64,000 bases of DNA from Emydura subglobosa (lineage: Eukaryota; Chordata; Testudines; Chelidae), in contig ML679969.1 in NCBI GenBank assembly GCA_007922225.1, positions 16,365,999 to 16,429,998 of the forward strand, written 5' to 3'. The notes under the pieces are model-generated. The model ran no database searches. It saw only the letters and a program-made list of their open reading frames with translations, and had not been told where the DNA came from. Positions 23,790 to 36,666 of the stretch are shown piece by piece. How positions within the stretch are numbered: position 1 is the stretch's first letter; the number at the start of each line of letters is the position of its first letter. A program made the position numbers and the translations under genes.

Positions 23790-24428
23790 GTCAGTGGGCT
23801 GCGCCCTGCGAGGGGGGCACAGAGCGAAGTTGCTGCAGGCTTTGCCCTGGGGGTGGCTGAGCTGTGGGAGGAAATGGAGCCTGCCTCGGGGGGGCTAGTG
23901 TGATTGTGATCAGACGTGTTCTGCAGTGGGAAAGCTCCAGTCAGTGAAAACTCATCGAAGGGTCAGGGAAATGGTGGCATCCTGCCATGGCATCGTCCTG
24001 CCACGGCACCAACCTAGCCCAGCATTGGCACATCAAGGCATCCTGGCACTGCCCTGCATGCTACAGCAGCCTTGCCAGAGCATCCCAGCACAATACCACT
24101 CTATACAATAGCTTGGCCTGGCACTGCCGTGCCACAGCACGCCAGCAGGATATTCCACGGCCACTGCACGCTGGCCCGGCACCGCCCAGCTAGAGCACCC
24201 CAACACAGTGCCAGCCTTGCAGGGCAGCGCCACACAACGCCACCCTCTGTAACACCCTGGCACGGCACTCTTCTGTCCTGGGGGACCATATTGAGTGGGG
24301 TCCAGCGTTGCCACCTCCCTGCCACCGAGTGACTGGTGTCTCGCTGCTGCCCTCTGAATTCTCCCCCAGCTGGATCGTTCCCGAGTGGGGCCAGCCCTCC
24401 CTCACACCCCCCTTGTGTCTCCTTCCAG
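23790..24428 (+). other. Intron between exons C and D
   Basis: Phase-0 intron of 639 bp. Its middle (about 23965-24275) is a degenerate tandem repeat. It ends CCTTGTGTCTCCTTCCAG, a strong pyrimidine-rich acceptor. Confidence 0.85.
23965..24275. repeat. Degenerate CCTGGCACnGCnCnGCCA-type minisatellite
   Basis: Many diverged copies of a roughly 15-25-bp motif built from 'ctggcac', 'tgccacggca', 'agcaccccaaca' and 'cagcatcccagcaca' run for about 300 bp. They create overlapping open frames on both strands, which are composition artefacts. Confidence 0.65.
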
Positions 24429-24560
24429 TGCTGTCAGATCCTCGTGGTGAATGGTGTCAACCTAGGGGTCCGTGACCAGGATGGCTACACGGCCGCTGAC
24501 CTCGCCGATTACAACGGGCACAGCCACTGCGCCAAGTACCTCCGCACCGTCGAGAACATG
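24429..24560 (+). CDS. ESPNL: ESPNL exon D (last ankyrin repeat)
   Basis: A 44-codon phase-0 exon that begins [19 protein letters not shown] and continues [19 protein letters not shown], ending in [15 protein letters not shown]...GH.HCA.YL is the diagnostic last ankyrin repeat of espins, and RTVEN is the start of the ESPN linker. The acceptor CTCCTTCCAG is strong. The donor ATG|GTGCGG is weaker than the others in this gene, but it joins in frame to exon E (VEN-M-SVEHRV), as in ESPN. Confidence 0.93.
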
Positions 24561-26075
24561 GTGCGGCCCCGCACGCTGCCAGCTCCCGCCGCACGGCCCT
24601 GTTGCAGCAGCCTCCCCGCTCAGAGGGGCACGCCGAGCTGCCGGGAGGAAGGGGGTAGCAGAGAGAGGCGGAGGAAGGGATGGGGGCTGGGCACACATGG
24701 ACCAGGGTGGGTGCAGCTCTGGCTGCTTTTTGAACTCGTGTCGTTTGCTGAGTTCAGAGACGGGAGCTAACTTCAGAAACGGCTCAGGGCTGGACGTTCA
24801 GTAGCAGCAGGGCCACATGCCCTTCTCCTAGCACCGGTGAGCTCGGCAGCTCTGCCTTCCCTGCCAGGCCTTGTTCAGCTGCCCTGACAGCCGAGAGAAC
24901 CAGAGAGCACAAGGCCTCCGAGAGCAGGGGACATCCACAGCCCACCCCAGCCAGCACCAGCAATGCAATGTGGAGACTGCAGGCAATAGCTGCAGGCATT
25001 ACCCTTCCCTCCAGCAGCAGGGCCTTTCCCCGAGCACAGACGCACGCCTGCTCCCAGGTACCGGGCACCCTGCCGTTGGAACCAGGGGGCCCCGGCCTCC
25101 CTCCTGGCCAGAGCCTGCTGTGGGGTTGGTTGCTTGACGGTGCCCATTGCTGGGTTTCCGCCGGCCCTCTTTGCTCAGCAGCAGCTGATTTGCTGGTAAC
25201 TTGCTGGCGGTTGCCGAGCCCCTTTATGTGCTGAGTGTTGTTGCTAGAGGGTGGTTAGCATCACGACCCGTTCCCGAGGGACGCTGTGTCCTGCCACGCT
25301 GCCGGAGAGGACTCTGCAGATGGTCAGGTGGTAGCCGAGCAGTCCTGGTGCTCTTCCCCTGCTTCAGCTCCGCTCTGACAGACAGAGTCCCAGGACACAG
25401 CCCTGGAAACCAGTATCACTTAGACGCTCTAATTATGAGGGCCAAGGAGAGCATGGCAGCTGGAGTCTTACCCCGAGAGCGGGCATAATGAGTGCCACGG
25501 GGGCTCCCCGAGGAGCTGGGACACGTGCCCCAGCCCCATGGGGGGAGCCAGGCTGCTGCTTGTTATGAGCTTGCCTCTGACAGGAGAAGGTGCCCAGCTG
25601 CTCCGTGAGCGTGCCACAGCAGGGAGCGGGCTGCCCAGGAGGAGTCTCCCAAAGCCACCGGGCAGCCATTAGCATGGGCAATGTAAGCTGGGTCTGTGGG
25701 CACGGGTGGGGGGGGGGCGGAGAGTAGGAGCTCCTTGCTAGCCCTGCCCAGTTAGTGTCAGTGTTTCTGCAGCCCAGCCAGGAGCCCTGGGCTGGCCTGA
25801 GGATGTGGGACTCCTGTGACTTCTCTCAGGGGATGGAAACTGAACTTTCTGCCCAGGGCCTTTTACAGAGAGACTGAGGAGCAGCTGGGGGGTGCTTTAA
25901 CCCTTTGCTTACCCCTGGGCAGCTGCCCCAGAAGGAAATCCTGTCCTCTGGTGGAAAGGGACACATTGTCTCAGTGACATGGCGGAGTCCTCCAGACCCA
26001 CATAAGGCTAGAACCATGCTCTGTGCCTCCAGCTTCCGCCAGGGCAGGAAGGGTCTGTGGCTTAGGGGCCCTTGC

Positions 26076-26111
26076 TGGCAGGGGCAGGGGCAGGGGCAGG
26101 GGCAGGGGCAG
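26076..26111. repeat. (GGGGCA)n hexanucleotide repeat
   Basis: About six exact tandem GGGGCA units, G-rich on the + strand and potentially quadruplex-forming. Confidence 0.9.
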
Positions 26112-26308
26112 ACGTCCATGTTTCATGCAGCTCACATCTGCCAGACCCCTGCTGCTGGTGTGGGATTCAGGGAGCAGAGAGTCATCGTAGAGCGTGGTCA
26201 CCAGATGGCCTGAGGCCAGAGCCATGGGATGCACACTTATGTGGGATATGCAGTTGGCCCTCAGAGCAGGACTGGAATCCTTTGCAGGGAGGGTCTGGCT
26301 GATCTGAG

Positions 26309-26570
26309 AGCAGGTCTGCACTAGAAAATGGTATTGACACCCCTGAAAAATCCACGCCCCAGAGCAGCAGAGTTAAGGCAAGCTAAGTGCCTGTGTGGTC
26401 AGCACAAGGTCGACAGAAGAATTCTTCCATCAGCCTAGTTACTGCCTCTCGGGAAGGTGGGTTACCTATGCCGACGGGAGACCGCTCTTGTGGACACAGG
26501 TAGTGACCATACTGAATCACTACAGTGGTGCCACTTGCTGTTGTAGTGTTTCAAATGTAGTCAGGCCCTG
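26309..26570. mobile_element. MITE of a common turtle-type family
   Basis: The left end CAGGTCTGCACTAGAAAA is followed by 'acacccctgaaaaatccacg', then 'ggtcgacagaagaattcttcc', 'cctctcgggaaggtggg', and 'tatgccgacgggagaccgc'. The right end is TTGTAGTGTTTCAAATGTAG then TCAGGCCCTG, whose complement begins CAGGGCCTGA and contains ACACTACAA. The internal palindrome GAAGAATTCTTCC and the 'ccgacgggag' pieces are, as I recall, typical of abundant turtle non-autonomous DNA elements. Non-coding. Confidence 0.7.
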
Positions 26571-27852
26571 AGACTTTCACTCCACTTGTGTTACGTCTCT
26601 CACTCACCTGGGCAGCAGAAAATAAATCTCAAAGCTAACCCACTGCTGCCCGGACATCCCTCCTGGGCTGCTCCCTGGGCATCATGCATACCCATTGAAA
26701 AGCAGTTGGTAGAAGACCTGCGTGTTTCTTGGCAGAGGTCTCGTGCTCTGTGTCTGATCCTCTTGCTGCAGAGAGGCAAAGGAGGAGCTTCCGTCTCTGC
26801 AAATGCTTTGTCTGCAGGAAGCACGTCACCTTCCTTGTGAGCAGAGAGAACAATCCAATGCTGTTCAGTGAAGGGCCCGGGAGTTCACGAGTCAGGGACT
26901 ACAGTTGGTCCCAGAGGGGCAGGGCCCAGGGATGTGGGAGCTGGGCACAGCAAGCAGGTTGCCGGGCTGCTCACTGGAGGGAATTTTTCCTTTGCTGTGG
27001 ACAGAGGAGGTCCTTGCCCCTGGATGCTCATGCAGGTCCCCTGAGGAGTAGGTGTGAGCAGTGCAGGTGGTCTGTGACAGGCAGGTCATTGGCTCCAGGG
27101 CCATGTTTACACCTTATGTGTGCCCGTCCCCCCCCACCTACAGCTGATTTTTGAGGCGACGGGAGCCAGCTCCGCACAGGGGTTGGGGGCTGGGGCGACC
27201 GGCTCGGCCAGCTCCAGGGCAGGGGAACATGTTGGCCTCTGGGCTCCCGCTTCCGGCCTGGCCAGGGGGCAGAGCCTCAGGAGGAAGAGGGGGAGGAACA
27301 GGGGCTGGGGTTCCAGGAGCGAGGAGGAGCAAGGGGCGGGGTCAGAGTTCCCGCACTCATGTGGGGCTCCCAAGTTGGCCGAGGCCCCACTGTTTTGGCA
27401 CCCCAAGGCACATGCCTACGGTGCCTCACTGGAATTCCAGCCCTGATTGGATCCCCTCCCGGGCAGCACCAGCAGCACATCATGCAGTCGTGGGAGTCGC
27501 CCTGTTGTCTCATTTCAGCAGAGCCCCCAGAGTTCAGCAGCTGAAGCTGGTGGTCCTGGGCTTTGGCCCATCCCTACTTATGAAGTGTGATCCCTCTGAT
27601 GTCCCACTCGGGACCAGCGGGCAGCAGATTAACTGTCAGCTAATGAAACTTTCAGGGCATGTCTCTCTGCATGGCTGCAATCAGGATTACACTGACTTGA
27701 ACCTGGTGCTGTTCACTTGTCGTGTCTCTTTGGAGCTGTTTGCTGAGACCCTCTCAGGTCCTGCCATTAGCACTAAGCGACGCTAGTGAGTTCCTGGCTG
27801 CAGCCGCCCATTTCCCTGTGACTAACCCAGCCTGCGTGTGCTTGGTCTGCAG

Positions 27853-28072
27853 AGCGTGGAGCACAGAGTTCTGTCCCGAGACCCCTCCGCCGACCTAGAG
27901 TTCAAACAGCCTGATTCCGGCATGTCTTCTCCCAACACCACCATGTCTGCACAGCAGGCGCACTTCGCCATTGGGTCGCCAACCAGCACCCTCTCCAACT
28001 ACGACTCCTGTAACTCGAGCCAATCCAGCACGGGGGAGAAAAGGAGCAGCCAGCCCGGGGGTCAAGGATCCA
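27853..28072 (+). CDS. ESPNL: ESPNL exon E (Ser/Thr-rich linker)
   Basis: The exon enters in phase 0 after TTGGTCTGCAG and encodes [19 protein letters not shown], then [11 protein letters not shown], and later [17 protein letters not shown]. This is the espin linker between the ankyrin domain and the proline-rich block, a serine-dense and presumably disordered region. The exon leaves in phase 1 at the strong donor TCCA|GTAAGT. A weaker donor at 28061 (GGGG|GTCAAG) has the same phase and would remove four residues. The match to ESPN is strong; mammalian ESPNL, as I recall it, does not have this linker. Confidence 0.92.
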
Positions 28073-29418
28073 GTAAGTCCTGTACTGCGAAGGGCTCGCT
28101 CGTACCAACCAAGAGTAGATTTGCTCTCACAAAGCTACTGCCCAGAAACCTGTCTGGAGAACAGAGCCTGGCTGTAGAGCAGCAGTGGGCAGGGCTGGCG
28201 GGAGACAGCTGGGCACCGAGAATTCCCCAAAGCCCCACACACAGACAGGTAAGGGTGTCCTGGGTCAATAGGTCCAGGGGCCGAGCTGCTTATTGGGCCA
28301 GCGATGGTTAATAAGAAACACCCAGGAGTTGCTGTTCCACTGACATGTCTCAAGCTAGATGAGACACAACTGGCCCGGTGGAGGGTGGGTTCTGAGGGCT
28401 GTCATTGATCAGGAGACAGGGATTGGCACAAGGTTTTCAGTAACTGCAGTGCCTCCCTGTCCCCTGATTGGCATCCCCTTGTCTGCAATGCCCCAAGAAG
28501 AGAGAGAGCTCCAGCCCCGTGTTCATGCCAGTCTCTCAATGGGGAGCTCCCCAGGGCAGCACCAACCTTGGCAAATACATCACAAGAAGAAGAGCTAGCT
28601 CTCCAGAGAGCGCAGTGGGCACCGGACACTCTCCCGCTCTCCCAGGGCTCTGGGACATGGTGCCTGGGCCGCTGTGGCTGTGGATGGCAGCGGGGCCTGG
28701 CCATGCAGATGTGAAGTGCACAGGGGGAGCGGGAAGCTGTCTGTGGGACAAGCTGGCAAGAGCTGAGGCTGGCTGGACGTTGCAGTGCCCAGGCCTTGGG
28801 ACTCTGATGTTGCCTCCTCACAGCTAAAGCCACTCACGTTTGCCTAGAAATACGGTGCTGAGTCTCAGTCGCTGTAACTCAAATGGCAGGGCACGGGAGC
28901 TGCTCCGGCAGCTGCTCCGCCATTCTTAACAGCTAGCGCCGTCTGCCCGAAGGAGAGCTGGGGTGGCAGGCATAGGGGAAGCTTGGGATCATGGCGCCTT
29001 GCCAGCGCTGTGTCCCGGTTTCACTGCTTGCTGTATGCAAGCCTGCTTCTGCTCTTGGGGGTTGTTAAGTTTTGCTGCTAGTGAAATACTCAGGCTGGGA
29101 CTCGACTGCTGCACTGCCGTCTGGTGGAAACGCCGTGCCTGCATCAGTGCCAGACCCTTTGGCTCCAGTCCTGGCACAGGGGCGTGAACGGTAAAGCACC
29201 TGCCCCGAGTCAGCTGATGTGACATGTACCGGTGTGCTTCCAGTCCCGAACCCTCAGCACTGTACATGAAGCGGCTCTTTGGCCAAAGCTCTGGGTCGAA
29301 GGCAGGTCGTGGTCACTCCAGCACGCATGGCGTGTCCAAGCAGTATTTCTGCTGCTGTTATATAGCGAGTCTTCGGGTGCGACTGGCCCTTTGCAGACGT
29401 GGTTTGTCTCCCCTACAG
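28073..29418 (+). other. Intron between exons E and F
   Basis: Phase-1 intron of about 1.35 kb, GTAAGT donor and TTGTCTCCCCTACAG acceptor. No repeat or RNA gene recognised. Confidence 0.85.
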
Positions 29419-29690
29419 GGATACTCGAGACGACGATAACGGACATGCAGACATACATGGACATGCTCAACCCAGAGATCCGGCCGAGCGATGGCAAAAG
29501 GGAGGGCGAGGTGCCCCTACCACCTCCCCCCAGCTTTCCCCCTCCTCCTCCACCTCCCAACTCCAAGCTTCCCCCACCTCCTCCCGGCTACCCAGCGCCA
29601 ACCCCCCCCGAGGCCCAGCACACAGCGGAGATGTATGTGCAAGCAAAAAACAACCTGCGTCACGTGGAGAGCGAGGTGCTGAAGAAAGAG
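29419..29690 (+). CDS. ESPNL: ESPNL exon F (first proline-rich block)
   Basis: Its first two bases complete an Arg codon. It then encodes TDMQTYMDMLNPEI, an acidic and basic spacer, and a proline-rich stretch with PLPPPPSFPPPPPPPNSK and LPPPPPGYPAP. The 3' part is EMYVQAKNNLRHVESEVLKKE, a charged helix conserved in ESPN. In ESPN the proline-rich blocks bind profilin and SH3 proteins such as IRSp53 (family knowledge). The donor GAG|GTAACT leaves in phase 0. The frame is intact. Confidence 0.94.
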
Positions 29691-30739
29691 GTAACTCCCA
29701 TAATGCTGCGGGGTCCTGTGGAGCCACTGGGACAGCGACCCTCTGCAAAGGCCCTTTGCCCCATGGAGGGGCAGATGCCCCCCTCCCTGCTTCAGGAGCC
29801 GTGGCCGCAGTGGTGTTGTGTGCTGGGTGCGCCCGGCAGGGCCGGCGTGGCTCAGCTGTGTGAGCCATGAGGGTCCTAATTCCATGCCAGGGCTGGTGAG
29901 GTGGCAGTGATGTGGGTGAACAGCACGGGGGGGAGGGCCGTGGGCAGACGCTCCAACACTCTCTGGAGAAGCGAGGCCCCTGGGTCAGGAAGCAGGCGCA
30001 GGACGTGCCCTGTGGGGCGGCAGGAGAAGGGGGTGGATGGTTTGGGGTCTAGGGTGGGTCCCGAAGAGCAGGGGGGAGAAGGGCACATGTGGAAGACGAT
30101 CCACCATGTCCACCCCCCCTCAGAGCTGAATGTCCACCTGCCTTCCCCAGCCCCAGCCGCAGGGTCCGACCAAGAGCCCCGGCCCCAGGCCTTGGGGCTC
30201 CTGGGCAATACGCTGGCAGGGCCAAAGGATTCTCGCCCCCTCACACGCACTGGCTGCTGTGGGTTGACGGCTGCATCCCGAGAACCCCCTGGAGTGGAGG
30301 GCTGACAGGTTTGACCCCCGATTGATGGTGGTGACAGACTGCTCCCCCCCATCCAGGGTGGCCCAGGAGCTGCGATCAAGCGGTCAATCAAGCAGTCACT
30401 GGCTCTTGCTGCTAGAGTCTCAGCCCTGGGATCTCGCCGTCAGGGCCCCCACATGGGGGTGGGGTGGAGAGTACACTTTACCGGGGCCCAGAAGCCCTGG
30501 GGGACCCGGCCCAGGCTGCAACCCCATTACCGTAAGGAAAAATGTTTTCACATCTCATGGGATTGTACGTCTGGGATGAGGGATTGTGGTATATGTGTGT
30601 GGGAGGGGGCCCATGTTACACGTTTGTACTGGGCCTGAAAAAATGATGCCTGGGCCCTGCCCGCTGTGGACATGCCTGAGCAGCTCCTGCTATCGATGGT
30701 TGGGCCCAGTCAGGAGCGGGGCCCCCTGGTGCGAGTGTG

Positions 30740-30800
30740 GAGCCAGAGGCAACGCCTGCCCCAAAGAGCTTACAGTCTCACTGGAGCTACAACGCAGAGA
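30740..30800 (+). repeat. Short fragment of an ancient dispersed repeat
   Basis: It contains CCTGCCCCAAAGAGCTTACA, typical of the 3' end of old amniote LINE/SINE relics. Related fragments lie at 45300-45390, 47915-47990 and 58480-58545, all in the same orientation. Family assignment (L2-like, CR1-L3-like or SINE) is not possible by eye. Confidence 0.4.
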
Positions 30801-33800
30801 GCAGGCCAGGCACCTGGCAGGATGGGGCGGGGGTGGGGGTGAGAGGCCTGTGGCTTGCTCTGTGCTCTGCTGGAAGCTCTCACACAGTGCGCCATGGGGG
30901 GAGTGATTCATTTTAAATGGAAATACAACAGCACATTGCTGCTCGCCGTAATGGCCGCTGGCCACCCGCCTCACCCTCCTCAGGTCGGGACAGGCCCAGG
31001 ACAGCTGGTGACGCAACAGCTAAAGCCTCAGCTGCCATGAGGTATGGGGGCGGGCGGGAGCTAGGGCACAAAGGGGAGTCTGGAGACACCTGTTCTTCTG
31101 GAGCCTGGGTTCCCTCCTGGGACGAGCCGAGAGAGAGCCCCCAAGGTGCCATTGTCTCTGCCAGAACCTTTTCTCTAGGCTGGGGGTCAGCACAGGACAG
31201 GGAAGCAAGACTCGGGGGGCCAGAGCTCAGCACTGCGGCAGAGACAGACCAGCATCCTGACTAGAACGTGGCCCATCTGCTCTACAGGGCAACCTGCAGT
31301 TGGTAAAATTCTCCCTCTGCTGCTGCAGCCTGGCTCTGTGCATTTGTGTGTTGCTTTCTCCCACCGTTGCTGACTGACCCCTTGCTGTGTCCACGCTCTG
31401 GGATGCTGCTCTAGCAGCATCACCTCTCCACGGGTGGACAGACAGACTAACTTCTGTCCCCTGCTGCAGATGCTCCTGGGCCTAGATGCTGTGTCTGGTC
31501 CCTTGTCTGGGGCTAGGGCGCTCTCCCAGACCCGTACTGCAGCTGGGGTTTGTCTGAAGCTGTGATAATTGCGCCTCAGAAGAATGTTGATTACCCAGGA
31601 ATAAAAGTGCCCCCCGCGGTCCTGACCCGGTATAACAGGGAGCAGGACAAGCCCCTCCCTCCCTGGGCACATGCCCGGCGCTTTCCCAGCCTGCTCTCTT
31701 AGTGCTGGGTATGGTCCGGGCTCCCAGCTAGGGCTGCGGGGAGATTGCAGAGGTGAGCGTGAGCAGGGAGGTGAGCAGAGGTGAACGTCTGAGGGGGGGC
31801 AGGGAGCCTGGGAACCACAACAGTGGCTCTTTGTGGAGTTCCTTGGCGTCCGCGTCTCTCCCACGGGCTGGGCTTGGAAACATGATGGTCGAGTTTCTAA
31901 TCTGTTTAATTGCGCAAGGGTTTGTCCGGGGCTGGACAGAGCCAATTACGGCTCAGAGGGCAGCTCCCCTTTGTCCAGAGGCAGGCCCCTGGATGTTCCT
32001 GACCCCAGGGGACAGCACCCTCCCTTTGAAGAGTCCCTTTACATTTTGCATGAGGTTAGTGTGCACGGACAGCCCTGGAGGCTGCAGTCCTCTGCATGCC
32101 CACGGAATGGCTAGGGCGGCAGCCGTGCCCTGCCCAAAGGCCCATTGCCAGGGTGCAGGCAAGTGCAGTCTTCCTGGCCCCTCCCGCCGTGTTCTCCGCT
32201 GGGATGGGATGCGATGGGCTGACCAATCCCCCGCTGGAGCTGGGCAGAGACCAGGGCTACACTGACACCCGTTGCTCAGAGGAGAGGCCATGCCCCCCCA
32301 GCCTCAGCCATCTCCACACACCGCTGCCCCCGGGCCATGACCGTAGGCACAGGCATGAACATGAAAGGTGTGAATGTGGTGCCATTTAGAACTCCACGGT
32401 CGTGCGCCTGGTGCTGTCGGCCAGGCCTGCTCCAGGGTCCCTTGGGGCCCTACTGCGGGCCAGTCTCAGCACAGAAACCCCGGCATGGAGCCGGGTGGCC
32501 CTTAAAATCCAGCCCCTTAATGCTAGTAGAGCGGGGGGCTGGCTGTGTGGGAGGGGGGTGCCGGAACCAGCCCTGCAGCACAGCCTGCTGAGACCCCTGC
32601 CTCACGCCTCCAGAAGCTGAGCCTCCGGCTTGGCTGGCTCCACATGCCCAGTTGCTTTATATGGCAGCCAGAGCGGGCTGGGGTGGGGGAGGAGGGGCCA
32701 GGTCATTCCACGCAGATGCTGGCTGGGTGGCCCAGAGTCAGCAAGAGCATCCAAGGCTCTAGGCAGCCGACTCCAACCTCTCCTCCCCCCAGGCATTTCC
32801 CTCAGGCCTTGCCTGATCCTCCCAGCAAGGCAGAGCCGTGTTCGGGGATCTAGTCCAAGACAAAGGCTGCGGCTCCTTCCACGCTCCCTCATGAGCCCCT
32901 CTGGATGTTGTCACGTGGTTCTGCCTTCTGAGGCCAAGCAAGGCCTGGGACCTCCTGGCTGTGGCGTGGCCCATTCAGCGTCCCCCAGCCCCGGGTGTCC
33001 CGATCTCTTCCTTGAGAGGGGTTTCCTTCCCAGGCTCCGAGATTACCAGCGCAGCCTCTGGGGCTGGGCTCTGGCGCAGAGAAGTGAGGTGGGACACCAT
33101 GAGTTGGCCCAGGTGTAAGCCTTGGTCTGGGGTGAGAGCCAGATCCTCTCGGTCCCCATGCCCTGTCCCACTGAGACCCCGCTTTCCCTGCCCCAGATGA
33201 GCCACCCAACGCCAGCTCAGGTGGTGGCAGCGAGGAGCTGTGCAGGCCGCATAGTTTCTCCTCAGGGTTCATGTCCCTCAGAGCTGGCCCTGCAGCCTCT
33301 TAGGCCAGATTCAGCTCATGACCACCTGTGCCACCCTCAGGCTCCGGGACCCGCCTATGTCGTGTGGTACTGACTGGAATGAAGCTGCCTCTCTGGACAG
33401 ACAGAGAGGGCTCTGGTACTGGGCTTCCCAGGGCTGGGGCGGTGCGGAATCCCCTAGACGTGTGCTGGGATGCCGGGCGAGGGCCATGGGCACAGGGGCA
33501 GGGGCCAGGCGGCACTGTCGGTTTTTGGATATGGCTGAGCGTTTGTAGAAGAAACGAGCCTATAACAAAGTAAAGCCTCCTGCGCCGCACTTGACAAGCT
33601 GCAACCACTGCACAGAACCTCTGGTGGCAGCTGGATTGTGTCGCACAGAGAGCGTCGCTAGGAAAGAAATACACAAGTGTCCAGTTTCTCTGCAATGCGA
33701 CCCCCTGGCAGCTTAGTGGAGAAGACACAGCTCAGCACTCACCAGGCCCCAGGGCTCCCAAGAGCCAACAGCAGCAGCTTCCTGTTCCCATTGTCGCTAC

Positions 33801-36666
33801 CCCTGGATCGAGGGCAGGCGGGAACATTTCCTCCTGGGGCAGCCCAGGCAGCAGCAGGCTCTGGGCTGCTGTGGGCGTCCCATCCACTTGGGACATTAGC
33901 TTGAGAGGAACAGCGGATGTAATGACACCCCGCCACCTCCCAGGCCTGTCCCAGGTTGAATGGGTTGACTTCTGGTGCCCGTTTCTGATGTCCTGGGTTG
34001 CAAAGGTGGATGGGCAGCGTGGGTGGGTGAGAGACACCTTGGGAGGCACGAGATGAAGCTGTGACCCGCCCACCCTGTGTGACTGAGGCTCACAGCAAGG
34101 TGCCCTGTGACCCCTGCCCACACCCTTCCCGCTCCTTTAGTTTCCTGTCAGGTGCTGTGACAGGTCCTACCCCCACCATGTCCTGGTCATGGTGCTGTCT
34201 TCAGGCTGCTGTGTCTGGGTGACACAGAAGTTTGGAGGCTACCCAGGGGCAGCAGCTGGCCCAGCAGCGCTGAAATGCCGTGTGTTCTGAAAGCGCCAAT
34301 GACCCCAATGGCCAGGGGAGAGCCCAGGCTCCTGCTTCCCCCTGAAACTGGCACCAGACAGAATCCCCAGCTGCTGTAGATGTCTCTGGGCCAAGGGAGT
34401 CCCTGGTGCTAGTTACATTCCTGCAAACAGAGCTAGGCAGGGCAGAATTTGGACAGCTGGCCCTAGATGGGCATGCAGTGCCAGGGGAGTAGGCAAACGG
34501 CCAGATGTGACCCCCTGCACCAAACCGTGTCCCTTTCACCAGAGCCAGAGCCAGCCAGCTCCTGTAACACCTGGGCTGGAGTGCCCCCACCAGAACCATT
34601 TGGTGTCTAGAGCCCATTAATCAGCTCTCCCAGGGAACTATGCCCCACCCCCAGACAGATGTGCCAGTCCTGGGGGAAAACATCCAAGCAGGGAAATTGC
34701 CCTCCTGAGTCTCGGTGGGGTGGAAATGTATCCCTCAGCGGAAGAGTTAATGACGCCTTCCCCTGCATGATCTCTCCATGTACAGTGTCTGAACTAACCC
34801 AGATCATGATCCCTGCAGTGGGAGGCTTATTAACTATTGAACACGCCTCCTTTCAGCACAGCCAGAGAAAAGAGACACCAGCAGCTGAGCCAGCCATCAG
34901 GGAAGGAGAAAGCCCCTTGACAATGAAAAGACAAATAAGAAGAATAGGGCAAAAATGCTAAGGGCTGTAACATGAGACACAAATGCTGCAGAGCAGGAAG
35001 CGCACTTCCATTTCCAGGCCATGGGGCACTTCTTCCTGGAGGGAGAGCTGCCCAGGCTGTCTTTCTCCCAGCAGAATCCCTGCCGCCTCCCTCGGCCAGT
35101 GGCTAGGGGTAATACATACAGGTGCTTGTGCAGTTTTATATGTTAGTCTAGTAAAGAATCCGTGGTTCCACTGGGCTTTATTATACCTGTGCACAGCACA
35201 TCTGTGTGTGCTGCAGAGGTCTTCTCTGAGCCATATGGCTGAGGGCAATTCTGGAGATACAGGAGCCAGGCAAGGTGCTACCATCTGTGTGCTGCCACCT
35301 CCTTCCAGGAGCATTGTTCACTGGTTGTTGCATGGCGGGCAGTATTCCTGCACGGGACATGGCCACTCACATCTTGTCTCCTTTCCACCTGTCTCACGCA
35401 AAATCCTCCCCACCTCGAAAGGATGGGGGACAAACGGCTGTTACAGTGTGCACATCACCCAAGGGGTCTCTGTGTTCTTGGCCACTGGAGCCCAGGTCTG
35501 TCATGGCCAGCGCTGCCTCTTTGCCAGCAGCCTTGCACTGAGAGCCTTTTCATGCAGGTGCTGGTAGCAGAGGCAGTTCAGACCTTCTGCTGTGATGCGT
35601 GTGATCCATAGCCACCCCCAAAGTGTCAGTAACGGGGACCAGCCGGAGAGGCTCTGCCTTGCCTAACACCCCTTTGTGGCAGCTGAGAGCAACGGGGATG
35701 GGAAACTAGCACAGCTTCTGCAATGCAGTGCAAACACAGCACCCTGATCACAGCATTTCCTGGCCAGCTGGTGCCTTGCAAGCTGGAATGGGCTGAGATG
35801 AACCTCAGGGCTGGCCAGCGCTCAGCGCCATGTGGAAAGAGCTGGCATCAGGGCAGTGACTACACGGCTCTCCCAGAGGCCCCAGGCGTGTAAAGCGTAT
35901 ACATGGCACAGTGTAAGGGGCAGAGCCTGGGGGGTGAAAGCCCAGGAGAGGTAGAAGGGGCAGAGAAAATGATCCCTGGAGCCAGCTGCCCACTCCGGAA
36001 GAGAGAAGGCATGAGGAGATGGCGTTCTTGCTCCGCCACCTCTTTCGCCTCCAGGCCTGCTCCAGTAACAACTGGCCCCCCCATGTTACAAGCCACCATC
36101 TCTCCTTCTGGATGCCTGCCTCACGTGCTGGTATGGGGCTTTTGTCTTCCAGCACCCACTCCAATCCAGCCCCAGAACATTGCTGGAGTCTGGCCCCATG
36201 AGCCCATATAACTGTGGCAGTCCCCTGGGCAAGGAGACCTGTGCTGGTTACAGCTCCTGTGCGTGGAGTTTCCTTTATCGTTATGGAGTTTCTCTTGGTT
36301 TTGTTCTCTACCATGGGGGCGGCAGGGGAGGACGGGCTGAGGGTGTCTAGCGGGATATTGGGGGCAGACGTCTGCCAAAGGGCCGTTTGCATCTGCGCTG
36401 TGCCATGTTACTGTGATCAGCACCGTCTTTGGTTGTTATTCATCATTCATTAAGACTTTGTGGTGCCTCAGGTACTCCTCTGGGACCCTAGATGTGTCCT
36501 TTGTGGCTGTCCTGGGTTTTCTCCTGCCAAAGGGGGCAGTGAACCCAGCCCAGCAGCCAGAGAGTCCAGACACCCGCTGGCTCCCATTGTTCTGCGAGGC
36601 ATCCTCCATTGTTCTCAATGAGCGCTGCTGGCTGCTGATCCCTTTGCAGAGTGAGGCCACTGATTG

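Larger units (their letters stand above)
24561..27852 (+). other. Intron between exons D and E
   Basis: Phase-0 intron of about 3.3 kb. It holds a (GGGGCA)n tract (26076-26111) and a MITE (26309-26570). A purine-rich stretch lies at 27230-27350 with no recognised element. Nothing else is nameable. Confidence 0.8.

Noticed and set aside
31187..31945. 252-codon open frame on the minus strand
   Set aside because: GC-rich intronic sequence gives many long antisense frames here. It has no domain, no promoter context and no splice logic.
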